Origin: GCA-2724215 sp015660315
GTDB taxonomy: Bacteria; Latescibacterota; UBA2968; UBA8231
Direction of reading: 5' to 3'
DNA: 64,000 bases
Assembly: GCA_029941315.1 (NCBI GenBank)
Contig: JAPYQE010000003.1
Coordinates: 8,433 to 72,432, forward strand
Of this stretch, positions 43,251 to 52,313 are shown piece by piece; position 1 is the first letter of the stretch, and each line of letters opens with the position of its first letter. Under the pieces are notes generated by a model, which worked only from the letters and a program-made list of their open reading frames with translations, searched no databases and had not been told where the DNA came from. A program made the translations under genes and the position numbers.

Positions 43251-44339
43251 GTGCGGATTCGTGAGTTAATTCTGAGGCCTTTCCGCAATCTTGCCGCGTT
43301 CCAGCTGAATTTTGCGGCGGATAATGCACTGGTCTTTGGCCCAAATGGCCGTGGTAAAAGCAATATTCTGGAGGCGATTTCCTATTTATCGATAGGCAAA
43401 TCAGTGCGTGGGGCGAAAGATCCACAAGCTGTGCCGCACGGCGAAGAGTTCTTTGACATTCAAGCGATATGCACCGATGAACGTCACGATCATCAGTTGA
43501 GAATCTTCTATGGCAAGAAAGAAGGCAAAAAAGCATTCGTAGATGCTAATCCCCTACCAAGGGTTTCGGATTTACTAGGCGTATTCCGCACTGTTCATTT
43601 TTCGCCCGAAGATGTATCACTGGTCTTGCGCTTCCCTGCTCAACGAAGGCGTCTTCTCGACATACTTATTTCGCAGTCTAGTGGGAGTTATTTGCGCGAT
43701 CTGCAACGGTATAACCACGTGTTGACCCAGAGGAACCATCTATTGCGCGCGGCAAAAAAATCGAACCGAGGGCATGTAGACCGGCAGGTAATGGAACCAT
43801 GGGATGCACAGTTGGTTGAATTAGGCGCTGGGATTCGCAAATACCGTTTAGGAGCATTAGAAAAACTCAATGAGCCTTTCACTCGTTACTACGACCGCTT
43901 TTCGCCGGATAAAGAAGAAGCAGTAATCACTTATCAAGGGGCAAAAGAAGGCGAGTTAGAAGCACTTCGTGCCGAGCTGAAGGAGGCACTTGAGCGCCGC
44001 AGAGATCAGGAGGCGCAAATGGGGCATACACTCAGCGGGCCTCATCGCGACGATTTAAAATTCACGTTAAACGGGGAATCGGCTGAAATCTACGCTTCAG
44101 AAGGTCAACTCAAAACTGTTTTGATCTCTTGGAAGCTCGCCGAAGCGCGCTATATGGAGGAACAAACGGGCCGCCAGCCCGTGTTGCTGTTGGATGATGT
44201 TTTCTCAGAGTTAGATCCCGGCCGAACAGGCAAATTACTGGACATAATCAATGAATTCGAACAAGTCATCGCGACGACGCCCCAAAAGCCCGACGCCCGC
44301 CAGGAATCCAGTTTCGAGCCGATCGACCTCCAAAAGTGA
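43251..44339 (+). CDS. recF: DNA replication/repair protein RecF
   Basis: A 362-residue SMC-like ATPase: Walker A VFGPNGRGKSNILEAISYL, signature SGPHRDDLKF, Walker B LLLDDVFSELD. RecF helps load RecA at gaps. The start is the GTG at 43251. The C-terminus extends past the ATPase core, and its last 89 bases overlap dciA in another frame. Confidence 0.94.
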   Translation: MRIRELILRPFRNLAAFQLNFAADNALVFGPNGRGKSNILEAISYLSIGKSVRGAKDPQAVPHGEEFFDIQAICTDERHDHQLRIFYGKKEGKKAFVDANPLPRVSDLLGVFRTVHFSPEDVSLVLRFPAQRRRLLDILISQSSGSYLRDLQRYNHVLTQRNHLLRAAKKSNRGHVDRQVMEPWDAQLVELGAGIRKYRLGALEKLNEPFTRYYDRFSPDKEEAVITYQGAKEGELEALRAELKEALERRRDQEAQMGHTLSGPHRDDLKFTLNGESAEIYASEGQLKTVLISWKLAEARYMEEQTGRQPVLLLDDVFSELDPGRTGKLLDIINEFEQVIATTPQKPDARQESSFEPIDLQK

Positions 44340-44658
44340 CGAACGTTCGTTAGGTTCGCCAACCTTACTGGACGGTTTGCTCGAAAGCGTTATCGCGGAA
44401 TTGGGAGCAGAGCAAAAGTTAGCTGAGTGCCGAGCGCGTATAGTTTGGGAGGAGGCGGTTGGGTCTGCGCTGGCTCAGCACGCCAGGCCATTGCGCGTGC
44501 GGCGCGGGCAATTAGAAATTGCCGTTCCATCGGCCGTATGGCGAACGCAGCTGAGTTTTATGCAGCGGGATATAATCGCGCGGATCAATCAGCTATTGGG
44601 GAGCGAGGTCGTGAAGGGGTTGCGATTGATGAATCAGACTGAGTCGGAAGATGTATAA
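44251..44658 (+). CDS. dciA: DciA-like (DUF721) replicative helicase loader
   Basis: A 135-residue protein: a basic Ser/Pro-rich N-terminal tail (about 35 residues) and a DUF721 domain (residues about 40-125, RIVWEEAVGSALAQHARPLRVRRGQLEIAVPSAVW in part). DciA is the ancestral loader of DnaB and is typically coded between recF and gyrB, as here. It overlaps recF by 89 bases; the ATG at 44341 region offers no better start, so the overlap may be real or a shorter form may start later. Confidence 0.8.
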   Translation: MNSNKSSRRRPKSPTPARNPVSSRSTSKSDERSLGSPTLLDGLLESVIAELGAEQKLAECRARIVWEEAVGSALAQHARPLRVRRGQLEIAVPSAVWRTQLSFMQRDIIARINQLLGSEVVKGLRLMNQTESEDV

Positions 44659-44679
44659 AGTGCATAAAAGGAGAGGTAG

Positions 44680-46641
44680 ATGACGGAACCAGCCAGAGAC
44701 TTTCCCGAGGAAAAAGCGGAGGCGTCGCAGTCAGAGGAATACAATGCTGATGCCATTCAAGTTCTCAAGGGGCTTGAAGGCGTGCGCAAGCGCCCAGCTA
44801 TGTATATCGGTGATACTGGTGAAAGTGGACTACATGAGCTAGTAAAAGAAATTGTCAATAATAGCGTTGACGAAGCGATGGCTGGCCGTTGTTCGCGTAT
44901 CGATGTAACGATAACGGAACAAGGCACCGTTCATATCAAAGACGACGGACACGGTATCCCCACCGATTTCCATGCCGGTGAGAATAAGTCAGGCGTGGAA
45001 GTTGTGATGACCATGTTACATGCCGGCGGCAAATTCGACAAAAAAGCCTATCAAGTTTCGGGTGGTTTGCATGGTGTGGGTGCTTCGGTGGTCAATGCGT
45101 TATCCGAGTGGTGTACGGTGGAAGTCTGGCAAAAGGGCAAAGTACACTTGCAGAAATTCGCCCGAGGCGTTCCAGAAACGGGTCTGGATATCGTCGGTGA
45201 AACCGAAGAGACCGGTACTCTCATAGAGTTCAAGCCCGACGCAGAAATTTTCGAAACGGTAATATTCAGCTTCGAGTATATCGCCTACCGATTGCGCGAG
45301 CTAGCCTTTTTGACAAAAGGTCTTGAAATCAACGTGCGAGATGCCCGCAGCGGAGAAGAGGCCAAATATCTCTACGAAGGTGGCATTGAGGAGTTTGTGC
45401 GTTTCCTCAACGAGGGGCGCAGCGTTTTGCACCCGGATCCGATCTATCTACAAGGTGAGCGCGACGGAGTCTCTGTGGAAGTTTCGATGCAGTACAACGA
45501 TAGTTACCAAGAGACACTCTTCACCTACGCCAATAATATCAAAACCGACGATGGCGGCACTCACCTGGTGGGATTTCGCTCGGCGCTGACGCGGACAATT
45601 AATAGCTACGCGAATCGCAATAACTTGCTCAAAAATGTCAAATTTAACGTCGCCGGTGAAGATACACGAGAGGGCATTGCCGCTGTCATCAGCGTCAAAG
45701 TACCCGAGCCTCAGTTTGAAGGTCAGACCAAGGGCAAGCTAGGCAATAGCGAAGTCAAAGGCATCGTCGACTCCTTCGTGTCCGAAGCACTGAGCATGTA
45801 TCTGGATGAAAATCCAGATGTAGCCAAACGCGTAATCGACAAAATCGTCGATGCCGGTCGTGCCCGCGAAGCGGCGCGCAAAGCCCGCGAACTGACCCGC
45901 CGTAAAGGCATACTGGATGGAGCTTCGCTGCCCGGCAAACTGGCAGACTGTTCGATTCGCGACCCAGAGAAAACAGAGATCTATTTGGTCGAGGGTGATT
46001 CGGCCGGTGGCTCGGCCGCAATGGCGCGCGATCAGAGTTTCCAAGCTGTCTTGCCGATGTTCGGCAAGCCGCTCAACGTCGAGAAGGCACGCATCGACCG
46101 CGTTATTGGCAACGACAAGTTATTGCCGTTGATTACGGCGCTCGGTACCAATCTTGGCGAAGAATACGACATCGAGAAGCTGCGTTATGGCAAGGTCATT
46201 ATTATGGCCGATGCCGATGTCGACGGCAGCCATATCCGCACGCTGATCATGACTTTCTTCTTTCGCTATATGCGCGATCTGATCGAGAAGGGCAAACTCT
46301 ACTTGGCCCAGCCACCGCTCTATCTCGTAAAGAAGGGCAAGCAAGAGCACTACGCCTTCGACGAAGTCGAGCGCGCCAAGCATATCGAAACGCTTGGCGG
46401 CGGCGAGACCGGTGAAGGCCGCGGTATTATGATACAGCGCTACAAAGGTTTGGGTGAAATGAACCCCGAGCAGCTCTGGGAAACGACGATGGATCCCAAT
46501 CGGCGGACCTTGTTGCAAGTGAGAATAGACGACGCCGTCGAGGCCGAGCACTTGTTCACCCTACTGATGGGCGAGCAAGTCGAGCCGCGTCGCGAATTTA
46601 TCGAGAAATACGCATTGGATGTAAAGAACCTGGACATTTAA
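44680..46641 (+). CDS. gyrB: DNA gyrase subunit B
   Basis: A 653-residue type IIA topoisomerase ATPase subunit: GHKL ATPase (EIVNNSVDEAMAG; DDGHGIPTD; GGLHGVGASVVNAL), transducer with QTKGKLGNSEVKG, and TOPRIM domain (YLVEGDSAGGSA; MADADVDGSHIRTL). No large insert as in Gammaproteobacteria. AAGGAGAGG precedes the ATG. Works with GyrA to introduce negative supercoils. Confidence 0.97.
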   Translation: MTEPARDFPEEKAEASQSEEYNADAIQVLKGLEGVRKRPAMYIGDTGESGLHELVKEIVNNSVDEAMAGRCSRIDVTITEQGTVHIKDDGHGIPTDFHAGENKSGVEVVMTMLHAGGKFDKKAYQVSGGLHGVGASVVNALSEWCTVEVWQKGKVHLQKFARGVPETGLDIVGETEETGTLIEFKPDAEIFETVIFSFEYIAYRLRELAFLTKGLEINVRDARSGEEAKYLYEGGIEEFVRFLNEGRSVLHPDPIYLQGERDGVSVEVSMQYNDSYQETLFTYANNIKTDDGGTHLVGFRSALTRTINSYANRNNLLKNVKFNVAGEDTREGIAAVISVKVPEPQFEGQTKGKLGNSEVKGIVDSFVSEALSMYLDENPDVAKRVIDKIVDAGRAREAARKARELTRRKGILDGASLPGKLADCSIRDPEKTEIYLVEGDSAGGSAAMARDQSFQAVLPMFGKPLNVEKARIDRVIGNDKLLPLITALGTNLGEEYDIEKLRYGKVIIMADADVDGSHIRTLIMTFFFRYMRDLIEKGKLYLAQPPLYLVKKGKQEHYAFDEVERAKHIETLGGGETGEGRGIMIQRYKGLGEMNPEQLWETTMDPNRRTLLQVRIDDAVEAEHLFTLLMGEQVEPRREFIEKYALDVKNLDI

Positions 46642-46667
46642 CCATAGCCAAACCCCAAAGGTAGAGG

Positions 46668-49286
46668 TTGATGACAGAACAAACAGAAGCTCCAGAATCA
46701 AGAGTAATACAGGTCAAAATCGAGGAGGAACTCAAGACATCCTTCCTCGACTATTCCATGAGTTTCATCTTATCTCGTGCACTACCCGATGTGCGCGATG
46801 GGCTCAAACCATCGCAACGCCGCATCCTAGTGGCGATGAATGATCTGAGCTTGGCGCCCAACCGCGGCTACCGCAAATGCGCCAAGATCGCTGGCGACAC
46901 TTCGGGCAACTATCACCCGCACGGCGAGGCTATCGTCTATCCAACGCTGGTCCATATGGCGCAGGATTTTCGCATGCGCTATCCGCTGGTGCTAGGCCAG
47001 GGCAACTTTGGCTCGATCGACGGCTATCCACCGGCGGCGATGCGCTATACCGAAGCGCGCCTGACTTGGCCGTCGATGGAATCGCTGGCCGATCTCGAAA
47101 AAAACACGGTCGAATACGTCAACAACTACGATGAGACCCGACAAGAGCCGCAAGTTTTGCCCTCTAAGTTCCCCAACCTGCTCTGCAATGGTTCGATGGG
47201 CATCGCCGTGGGCATGGCCACCAAGATCCCTCCGCACAACCTGCGGGAGATCGCCGGCGGTCTCAAAGCGCTTATCGACAATCCCGATATCGAGATTGAC
47301 GAGCTGATGGAGTACGTCAAAGCGCCTGACTTCCCCACCGGCGGTGTGATCTACGGAATGAGCGGAGTGCGGCAAGCCTATCGCACCGGTCGGGGCATGG
47401 TCTACCTGAGGGCTCGCGCGGATATCGAGACGCTCAAGAATGGCCGCGAAAATATAATTATCACCGAAATCCCCTTCTTGGTTAACAAGTCTAACCTGCT
47501 CGAAAAAATCGCCGATCTAGTGCGCGATAAAACCATAGAGGGTTTGAGTAATATCCGCGACGAATCGGGCCGCAATGGTTTGCGTATCGTCTTCGAGTGC
47601 AAGCGCGATGCCCAAGCCGAGGTCGTGCTGAACCAGCTCTATAGCCACAGCATGCTGCAAACGACCTACGGGGTGATGATGCTGGCCATCGTCAAGGCCC
47701 GCCCCGAGATGCTCAATATCAAGCAAATGCTGGAGCACTATGTCGAGCACCGCCACGATGTGATCGTGCGGCGCACGCAGTTCGACCTGGAAAAGGCCGA
47801 GGCGAGGGCCCATATCCTCGAAGGTCTGCGCATCGCGCTGGATAATATTGATGCGGTGATCGCGACGATCCGCGGATCGTCGAACGTCGAAGAAGCGCGC
47901 AATCGGTTGATGGAACAATTCGAATTGAGCGAACTGCAATGCCAGGCCATCCTGAGCATGCCTTTGCAGCGTTTGACCGGGCTGGAGCGCGACAAGATCG
48001 AAAGCGAGTTCAACGAATTAATGGTGATGATCGAAGATCTGCGCGGCATTCTCGCAAGCCCAGAGCGGCAGATGCAGATTATCAAGGACGAAATCGACGA
48101 AGTCACCGAGCGCTTCGGCGATGAGCGCCGTACCGAGATCGTCTATGCGGCGGAAGAGTTTGATATCGAAAACCTGATCGCCGAAGAGGACATGGTCGTC
48201 ACGATTTCGCGCGAGGGTTATATCAAGCGGATGCCGCCCAGGGCTTATCGCGTACAGAACCGCGGTGGTCGTGGTGTGACGGGCATGAAGACCAAAGAGG
48301 AGGATTTTGTCGAACACCTCTTTGTCGCTTCGACCCACTCCTACATGATGTTCTTGACGTCTAAGGGCAAGTGTTATTGGCTCAAGGTCTATCGCATACC
48401 AGAGGGCGAGCGCACGGCACGGGGCCGACCCATCGTCAACCTGTTGCCGATCGACCAGGATGACCAGATCTGTACGATCGTGCCCGTTCGCGAATTCACT
48501 GACGATCAATATCTGTTCACTGCCACGCGCAATGGCATCGTCAAAAAAACCGTTCTCTCGGCCTATCAGAACATTCGCCGCGACGGGATTATCGCCCTAA
48601 AGATCCAAGAGGACGACGATTTGATCGGCGCGGCGATTACCAACGGACAGCAAGATATTTCGTTGCTGACGCGCAGTGGGTTGGCGATGCGTTTCAACGA
48701 AGACGAAGTGCGCCGTATGGGCCGAGTCTCGGCCGGCGTTAAAGGCGTTACTCTGCGCCCCGGCGATGAGGTCGTGGATATGGTCGTATTAAGTGAAGAC
48801 AGCACCTTGCTGACAATTTGCGAAAATGGCTATGGCAAACGTTCCAGCCAGACAGAATATCCCTGCAAGCATCGCGGCGGCAAGGGGGTCATCGATATCA
48901 AGACCACCGAACGCAATGGCGATGTCGTAGCTTGCAAAGAGGTTCAGGCCGAAGAAGAGATCATGGTCATAACGCAAAATGGCATTATGATCCGCCAGAC
49001 CGTAGAAGGCCTCTCCACCATCGGTCGCAATACGCAAGGCGTTAGGGTGATCAACCTCGGCGAAGGCGACAGGGTTATCGACATGACGCGCCTGCCCAAG
49101 AGCGAAGATGAAATACTCGAAGGTGAGGGCGAGGGTGAAGGTGAGGGCGAAGCTCTGGTTGACGGGGCGGAGGTAGCAGAAAATGGAGAAACTGCAAGTG
49201 AAGCCGCGAACGCCGAAGCTGAAGATATAAACGAGGGCGCAGGCGGAGAGATGGAAGAAGATGCGCCGAGGGAGGGCGCTGAGTAA
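46668..49286 (+). CDS. gyrA: DNA gyrase subunit A
   Basis: An 872-residue subunit with the catalytic Tyr in AAMRYTEARLT (about residue 127), and a C-terminal beta-pinwheel that has the GyrA-box QNRGGRG (about residue 530), marking a gyrase rather than Topo IV. The final 57 residues form an acidic low-complexity tail with Gly-Glu repeats, as seen in other gyrases where it tunes supercoiling. It is 26 bases behind gyrB. Confidence 0.97.
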   Translation: MMTEQTEAPESRVIQVKIEEELKTSFLDYSMSFILSRALPDVRDGLKPSQRRILVAMNDLSLAPNRGYRKCAKIAGDTSGNYHPHGEAIVYPTLVHMAQDFRMRYPLVLGQGNFGSIDGYPPAAMRYTEARLTWPSMESLADLEKNTVEYVNNYDETRQEPQVLPSKFPNLLCNGSMGIAVGMATKIPPHNLREIAGGLKALIDNPDIEIDELMEYVKAPDFPTGGVIYGMSGVRQAYRTGRGMVYLRARADIETLKNGRENIIITEIPFLVNKSNLLEKIADLVRDKTIEGLSNIRDESGRNGLRIVFECKRDAQAEVVLNQLYSHSMLQTTYGVMMLAIVKARPEMLNIKQMLEHYVEHRHDVIVRRTQFDLEKAEARAHILEGLRIALDNIDAVIATIRGSSNVEEARNRLMEQFELSELQCQAILSMPLQRLTGLERDKIESEFNELMVMIEDLRGILASPERQMQIIKDEIDEVTERFGDERRTEIVYAAEEFDIENLIAEEDMVVTISREGYIKRMPPRAYRVQNRGGRGVTGMKTKEEDFVEHLFVASTHSYMMFLTSKGKCYWLKVYRIPEGERTARGRPIVNLLPIDQDDQICTIVPVREFTDDQYLFTATRNGIVKKTVLSAYQNIRRDGIIALKIQEDDDLIGAAITNGQQDISLLTRSGLAMRFNEDEVRRMGRVSAGVKGVTLRPGDEVVDMVVLSEDSTLLTICENGYGKRSSQTEYPCKHRGGKGVIDIKTTERNGDVVACKEVQAEEEIMVITQNGIMIRQTVEGLSTIGRNTQGVRVINLGEGDRVIDMTRLPKSEDEILEGEGEGEGEGEALVDGAEVAENGETASEAANAEAEDINEGAGGEMEEDAPREGAE

Positions 49287-49298
49287 GGGCGAACGGGG

Positions 49299-49327
49299 TT
49301 GACCTAAGACAGTGCCTCCTTTATATT
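49299..49327 (+). promoter_or_regulatory. Promoter of the tRNA operon
   Basis: TTGACC at 49299-49304, 17 bases, TATATT at 49322-49327, 21 bases before the first tRNA. Confidence 0.7.
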
Positions 49328-49348
49328 TACCCCTCGCTGAAGGGTTGA

Positions 49349-49432
49349 GGAGGGTTAGACCTAATTGGTAAGGCAGCGGTCTTGAAAACCGCCGGGTTCA
49401 CGCCCTTGAGGGTTCGAGTCCCTCACCCTCCG
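49349..49432 (+). tRNA. tRNA-Ser(UGA)
   Basis: Acceptor stem GGAGGGT/ACCCTCC, anticodon stem GCGGT/ACCGC around CTTGAAA (anticodon TGA), long variable arm typical of tRNA-Ser, and T arm with GGTTCGAGTCC. CCA is not encoded (GCCG follows). Confidence 0.95.
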
Positions 49433-49462
49433 CCGGTATAAAAGTTTGTTAAAAATAGTCAC

Positions 49463-49554
49463 GGAGAGATGACCGAGTGGCCGAAGGTGGCAGCCTGCTA
49501 AGCTGTTGTATGGGGTAACCTGTACCGAGGGTTCGAATCCCTCTCTCTCCGCCA
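49463..49554 (+). tRNA. tRNA-Ser(GCU)
   Basis: Acceptor GGAGAGA/TCTCTCC, anticodon stem CAGC/GCTG around CTGCTAA (anticodon GCT), long variable arm, T loop GGTTCGAATCC. The CCA end is encoded. Confidence 0.95.
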
Positions 49555-49568
49555 TATTTTATGATAGT

Positions 49569-49644
49569 TGCCTCCTAGCACAATTGGTAGTGCGCCTGAC
49601 TCTGGATCAGGAGGTTCTAGGTTCGAGCCCTAGGGAGGCAGCCA
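49569..49644 (+). tRNA. tRNA-Gln(CUG)
   Basis: Acceptor TGCCTCC/GGAGGCA, anticodon stem CCTGA/TCAGG around CTCTGGA (anticodon CTG), T loop GGTTCGAGCCC, encoded GCCA end. The anticodon reads CAG glutamine codons. Confidence 0.93.
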
Positions 49645-49649
49645 ACATT

Positions 49650-49688
49650 AGGTTCCTGGAGTGAAAGACTTCAGGAACCTCTTTTTTT
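49650..49688 (+). terminator. Terminator of the tRNA operon
   Basis: AGGTTCCTG and CAGGAACCT form a 9-base stem, followed by CTTTTTTT. Confidence 0.88.
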
Positions 49689-49798
49689 GTACGATTGTTT
49701 AGTTGCCGCGCATTGCACAGGCACTCCATTTACAAAAAGAAGCTCAACAATATATTCTAAAAAATAGCTGATAAATCTTATAAAGGAGCAATCGCATA

Positions 49799-50143
49799 AT
49801 GCGCCGCATTAAAATTGGCGTTGCAGCTATGGCTGTATTGCTCGTCAGTACCGCGGGTGCTGAAGAATATCAGATCGATTCTGAGCACTCGAGCGTGGCC
49901 TTTAGTATTCGTCATTTGGTCCGTCGCACCAGTGGCCAATTCAACGAATTCTCCGGATCGATTCATTTAGAAGCCTTAGGCACAGCCACGCATCCGTATA
50001 ATAAAAAACCAGTGGCCGGTTTCGAAACCAGAACGGTGTTTTTGCGCTCTGACTATGCGGTTAATAGTTGGACTGATGCGGCCAGCGTTTTAGGTGACGA
50101 GGTAAAGGTTCGCTTGACTATCGAAGCTATTGGGGGCGAATAA
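49799..50143 (+). pseudogene. Internally deleted YceI-family protein
   Basis: A 114-residue exported protein with a signal peptide (IGVAAMAVLLVSTAGA) and the YceI start (EYQIDSEHSSVAFSIRHL, GQFNEFSGSI). It then jumps straight to the family's C-terminal part (THPYNKKPVAGFETRTVFLRSDY, GDEVKVRLTIEA). About 70 residues of the central beta-barrel are missing compared with the usual ~190. YceI proteins bind polyisoprenoids in a lipocalin-like barrel, which this form could not build normally. The frame is intact, so it may be a recent in-frame deletion, a mini-form or an assembly collapse. Confidence 0.6.
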
Positions 50144-50163
50144 GCGCGCTAAGCATTGATGCA

Positions 50164-50185
50164 TAGGGCGTGGCCCTGTTTTTTT
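50164..50185 (+). terminator. Terminator after the YceI-like gene
   Basis: AGGGC-GTG-GCCCT hairpin followed by GTTTTTTT. A short stem, but a good T-run. Confidence 0.6.
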
Positions 50186-50221
50186 GCGGCTCAACGAGAT
50201 CTTTATAATCTTCATTAGATA

Positions 50222-50250
50222 TTGACAATATTGGATATAGGATCTATCGT
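50222..50250 (+). promoter_or_regulatory. Promoter of the sugar ABC transporter operon
   Basis: TTGACA at 50222-50227, 17 bases, TATCGT at 50245-50250, about 95 bases before the first permease gene. Confidence 0.55.
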
Positions 50251-50343
50251 AGAAAATCTGGATAGGGCTTTCTTCTCCGCGTTTTCGCGTCGCCCACAAG
50301 CTTTCATAACGCAGCGCCTAACCTCTCAGCACGACCCAAGCCG

Positions 50344-51483
50344 ATGGATACCCGCCGCAAAGAACAGCTGATCGCCTGGGGATTCCTTACGCCAGCACTT
50401 GTCGTCTTGGCTGGTTTCGGACTCTTTCCGATTGGCTATGCCTTCTATGTCAGCTTGCACAAGTGGCGCATAAAGAAAGAAGCGCTGATCGGGTTCGAGC
50501 ATTATGTCCGTGCTTTGGGCGATCCCGAGCATTTGTTCTTCTTGCTATTGGGGGTCGGGATCGTCTGGGCTGCTTATCGCTTGCGCAGCCACCTACTCGA
50601 ACGCGGCCTGCCTTCTGTCTATGTTTACCTGGCTTGGGGTGTCCTTTTGCTGCCCGGCCTTTGGGTGTTGTTCGAGCCGGGTTTGAACGGCTTGGCAGCC
50701 ACGGGCGATCCGGCGCTATACAATGGCTTTAAGGTTACTTTCTTCTACGCGATTGGCACCATTCCGCTACAGCTGAGTTTGGCAACCGGTCTGGCTTATT
50801 TGCTTTTTAAAAGCATGCGGGCCAAGGGCACGTTCCGCATTTTGTTTTTTTTGCCCTATGTCACGCCAGTCATCGCCTCTGCAGTGGTCTTCCGAACGAT
50901 CTTTAGCCCCCACCCGTCCTCATTGGCCAATCGTTTTTGGAGCACTTTCGGGTTGGAAAACCAACGCTGGCTTTACGAGGGTAAGTCGGTGGTTGCCTTG
51001 TTGTTGCGGGGCGCTGGAATGGAGGCTTGGCCGACATGGGTGGATAGTTGTTTTCCCAGTATGGCTTTGACTTCGATCATCCTCTATAACATTTGGGTCT
51101 ATGTTGGTTATGATACGGTGATCTTGCTAGCCGGGTTAAGCGCTATCCCTAGGCACTATTACGAAGCAGCGGAGATGGACGGGGCCAATGGGTGGCAGGT
51201 CTTTCGCCATATCACTCTGCCCTTGGTCTCCCCCACCCTATTCTTTTTGTCGATGGTGGCGGTAATCGGTACGTTCAAAGCGTTTAACCATATTTATATT
51301 ATGCGTACGCCTGGGGCGCGAGAATCTGTCGATGTGCTCAGTATCGCCATTTTTGACCAGATTTTTGAGTATCACAACGCCGGTTATGCCTCGGCGATGG
51401 CCTTTGTGCTCTTTGTTGCAATCTTGGTGCTGACACTATTGCAGAATCAGGTGTTTGGCAAGCGGGTGTTCTATGGCGATTAA
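50344..51483 (+). CDS. Carbohydrate ABC transporter permease, MalF/UgpA type
   Basis: A 379-residue membrane protein of the MalF-type permease family with the EAA loop YYEAAEMDGANGWQVFRHITLPL that docks the ATPase. After helix 1 there is an extra region (about residues 60-115) with two additional hydrophobic segments (LFFLLLGVGIVWAAY; YLAWGVLLLPGLWVLF), and a second insert near residues 200-235; both are unusual for UgpA-like proteins of about 300 residues. With the next two genes it forms an importer, but no ATPase gene is nearby. Confidence 0.87.
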   Translation: MDTRRKEQLIAWGFLTPALVVLAGFGLFPIGYAFYVSLHKWRIKKEALIGFEHYVRALGDPEHLFFLLLGVGIVWAAYRLRSHLLERGLPSVYVYLAWGVLLLPGLWVLFEPGLNGLAATGDPALYNGFKVTFFYAIGTIPLQLSLATGLAYLLFKSMRAKGTFRILFFLPYVTPVIASAVVFRTIFSPHPSSLANRFWSTFGLENQRWLYEGKSVVALLLRGAGMEAWPTWVDSCFPSMALTSIILYNIWVYVGYDTVILLAGLSAIPRHYYEAAEMDGANGWQVFRHITLPLVSPTLFFLSMVAVIGTFKAFNHIYIMRTPGARESVDVLSIAIFDQIFEYHNAGYASAMAFVLFVAILVLTLLQNQVFGKRVFYGD

Positions 51484-52309
51484 GGGGGGGAAAACCTGGT
51501 TAGTATACGGTGGCTTAGGGCTAGGTGGTTTAGCGGCGGGTTTCCCTTTTGCGTGGATGTTGCTCGCTTCTTTTATGACCCGGGGAGAGTCGTTGCGCCG
51601 GGTCTTTTTGCCCGAGAGTGTACAGTGGGGCAATTATCTCAAAGCCTGGCAGGAAGCAGATTTCGGTCTCTATTTCGAGAATTCGTTAATTATTGCGGTT
51701 GTACAGGTAAGCGGAACCCTGCTCTTTTCGCTGCTGGCGGCGTATCCGTTGGCGCGCATGGAATTTCGTGGGCGGGATGCAGTTTTTGCTGGCGTATTGG
51801 CTACGTTGATGATTCCCGAGACCGTGACCATCGTACCAAATTTTCTTACGGTAACCTGGTTGCACCGCAATATGCCTTTCGCTTGGCTCAACAACTGGCC
51901 GGCGATGACCATTCCCTTTATGGCCAGCGCTTTTAGTATTTTCCTGTTGCGCCAGTTTATGCGCGGTATTCCCAATGAGTTATGGGATTCAGCGCGCATA
52001 GACGGTGCTGGCCATGTGCGTTTCCTATTTCAGATTTTGCTGCCCTTATGTCGAGCCCCCCTCCTGACGGTGGGCATGTTTACGTATATTGGTTCATGGA
52101 ACGCGTTGGCCTGGCCCTTATTGGTGACCAATACACCAGATTGGCGCCCGATCTCGGTTGGCTTGCAGCAATTCGTTAGCGAGGCCGGGGCCGAGGTGCA
52201 TTTGCAAATGGCCGGGGCCGTAATTGCAACCGTCCCCGTATTGCTGGCGTATTTCCTTATACAGCGCGAATTCACCGAAGGTATTTCCATGTCTGGACTC
52301 AAAGGATAG
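51473..52309 (+). CDS. Carbohydrate ABC transporter permease, MalG/UgpE type
   Basis: A 278-residue protein with six helices and the EAA loop ELWDSARIDGAGHVRFLFQILLPL. It pairs with the upstream permease. The ATG at 51473 is chosen: it overlaps the preceding stop by 11 bases and gives the normal short N-terminus; a start 18 bases further upstream lies deeper in that gene. Confidence 0.88.
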   Translation: MAIKGGKTWLVYGGLGLGGLAAGFPFAWMLLASFMTRGESLRRVFLPESVQWGNYLKAWQEADFGLYFENSLIIAVVQVSGTLLFSLLAAYPLARMEFRGRDAVFAGVLATLMIPETVTIVPNFLTVTWLHRNMPFAWLNNWPAMTIPFMASAFSIFLLRQFMRGIPNELWDSARIDGAGHVRFLFQILLPLCRAPLLTVGMFTYIGSWNALAWPLLVTNTPDWRPISVGLQQFVSEAGAEVHLQMAGAVIATVPVLLAYFLIQREFTEGISMSGLKG

Positions 52310-52313
52310 AACG

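Noticed and set aside
49115..49160. GAGGGCGAAGGTGAGG-type repeat at the end of gyrA.
   Set aside because: A coding repeat for the Gly-Glu acidic tail, common in gyrase A C-termini.
49361..49555. A 64-residue minus-strand frame with GFEPSVQV and RVRDSNPQ strings.
   Set aside because: It is the antisense of two tRNA-Ser genes. Such strings are a well-known false protein produced from tRNA-Ser sequences.
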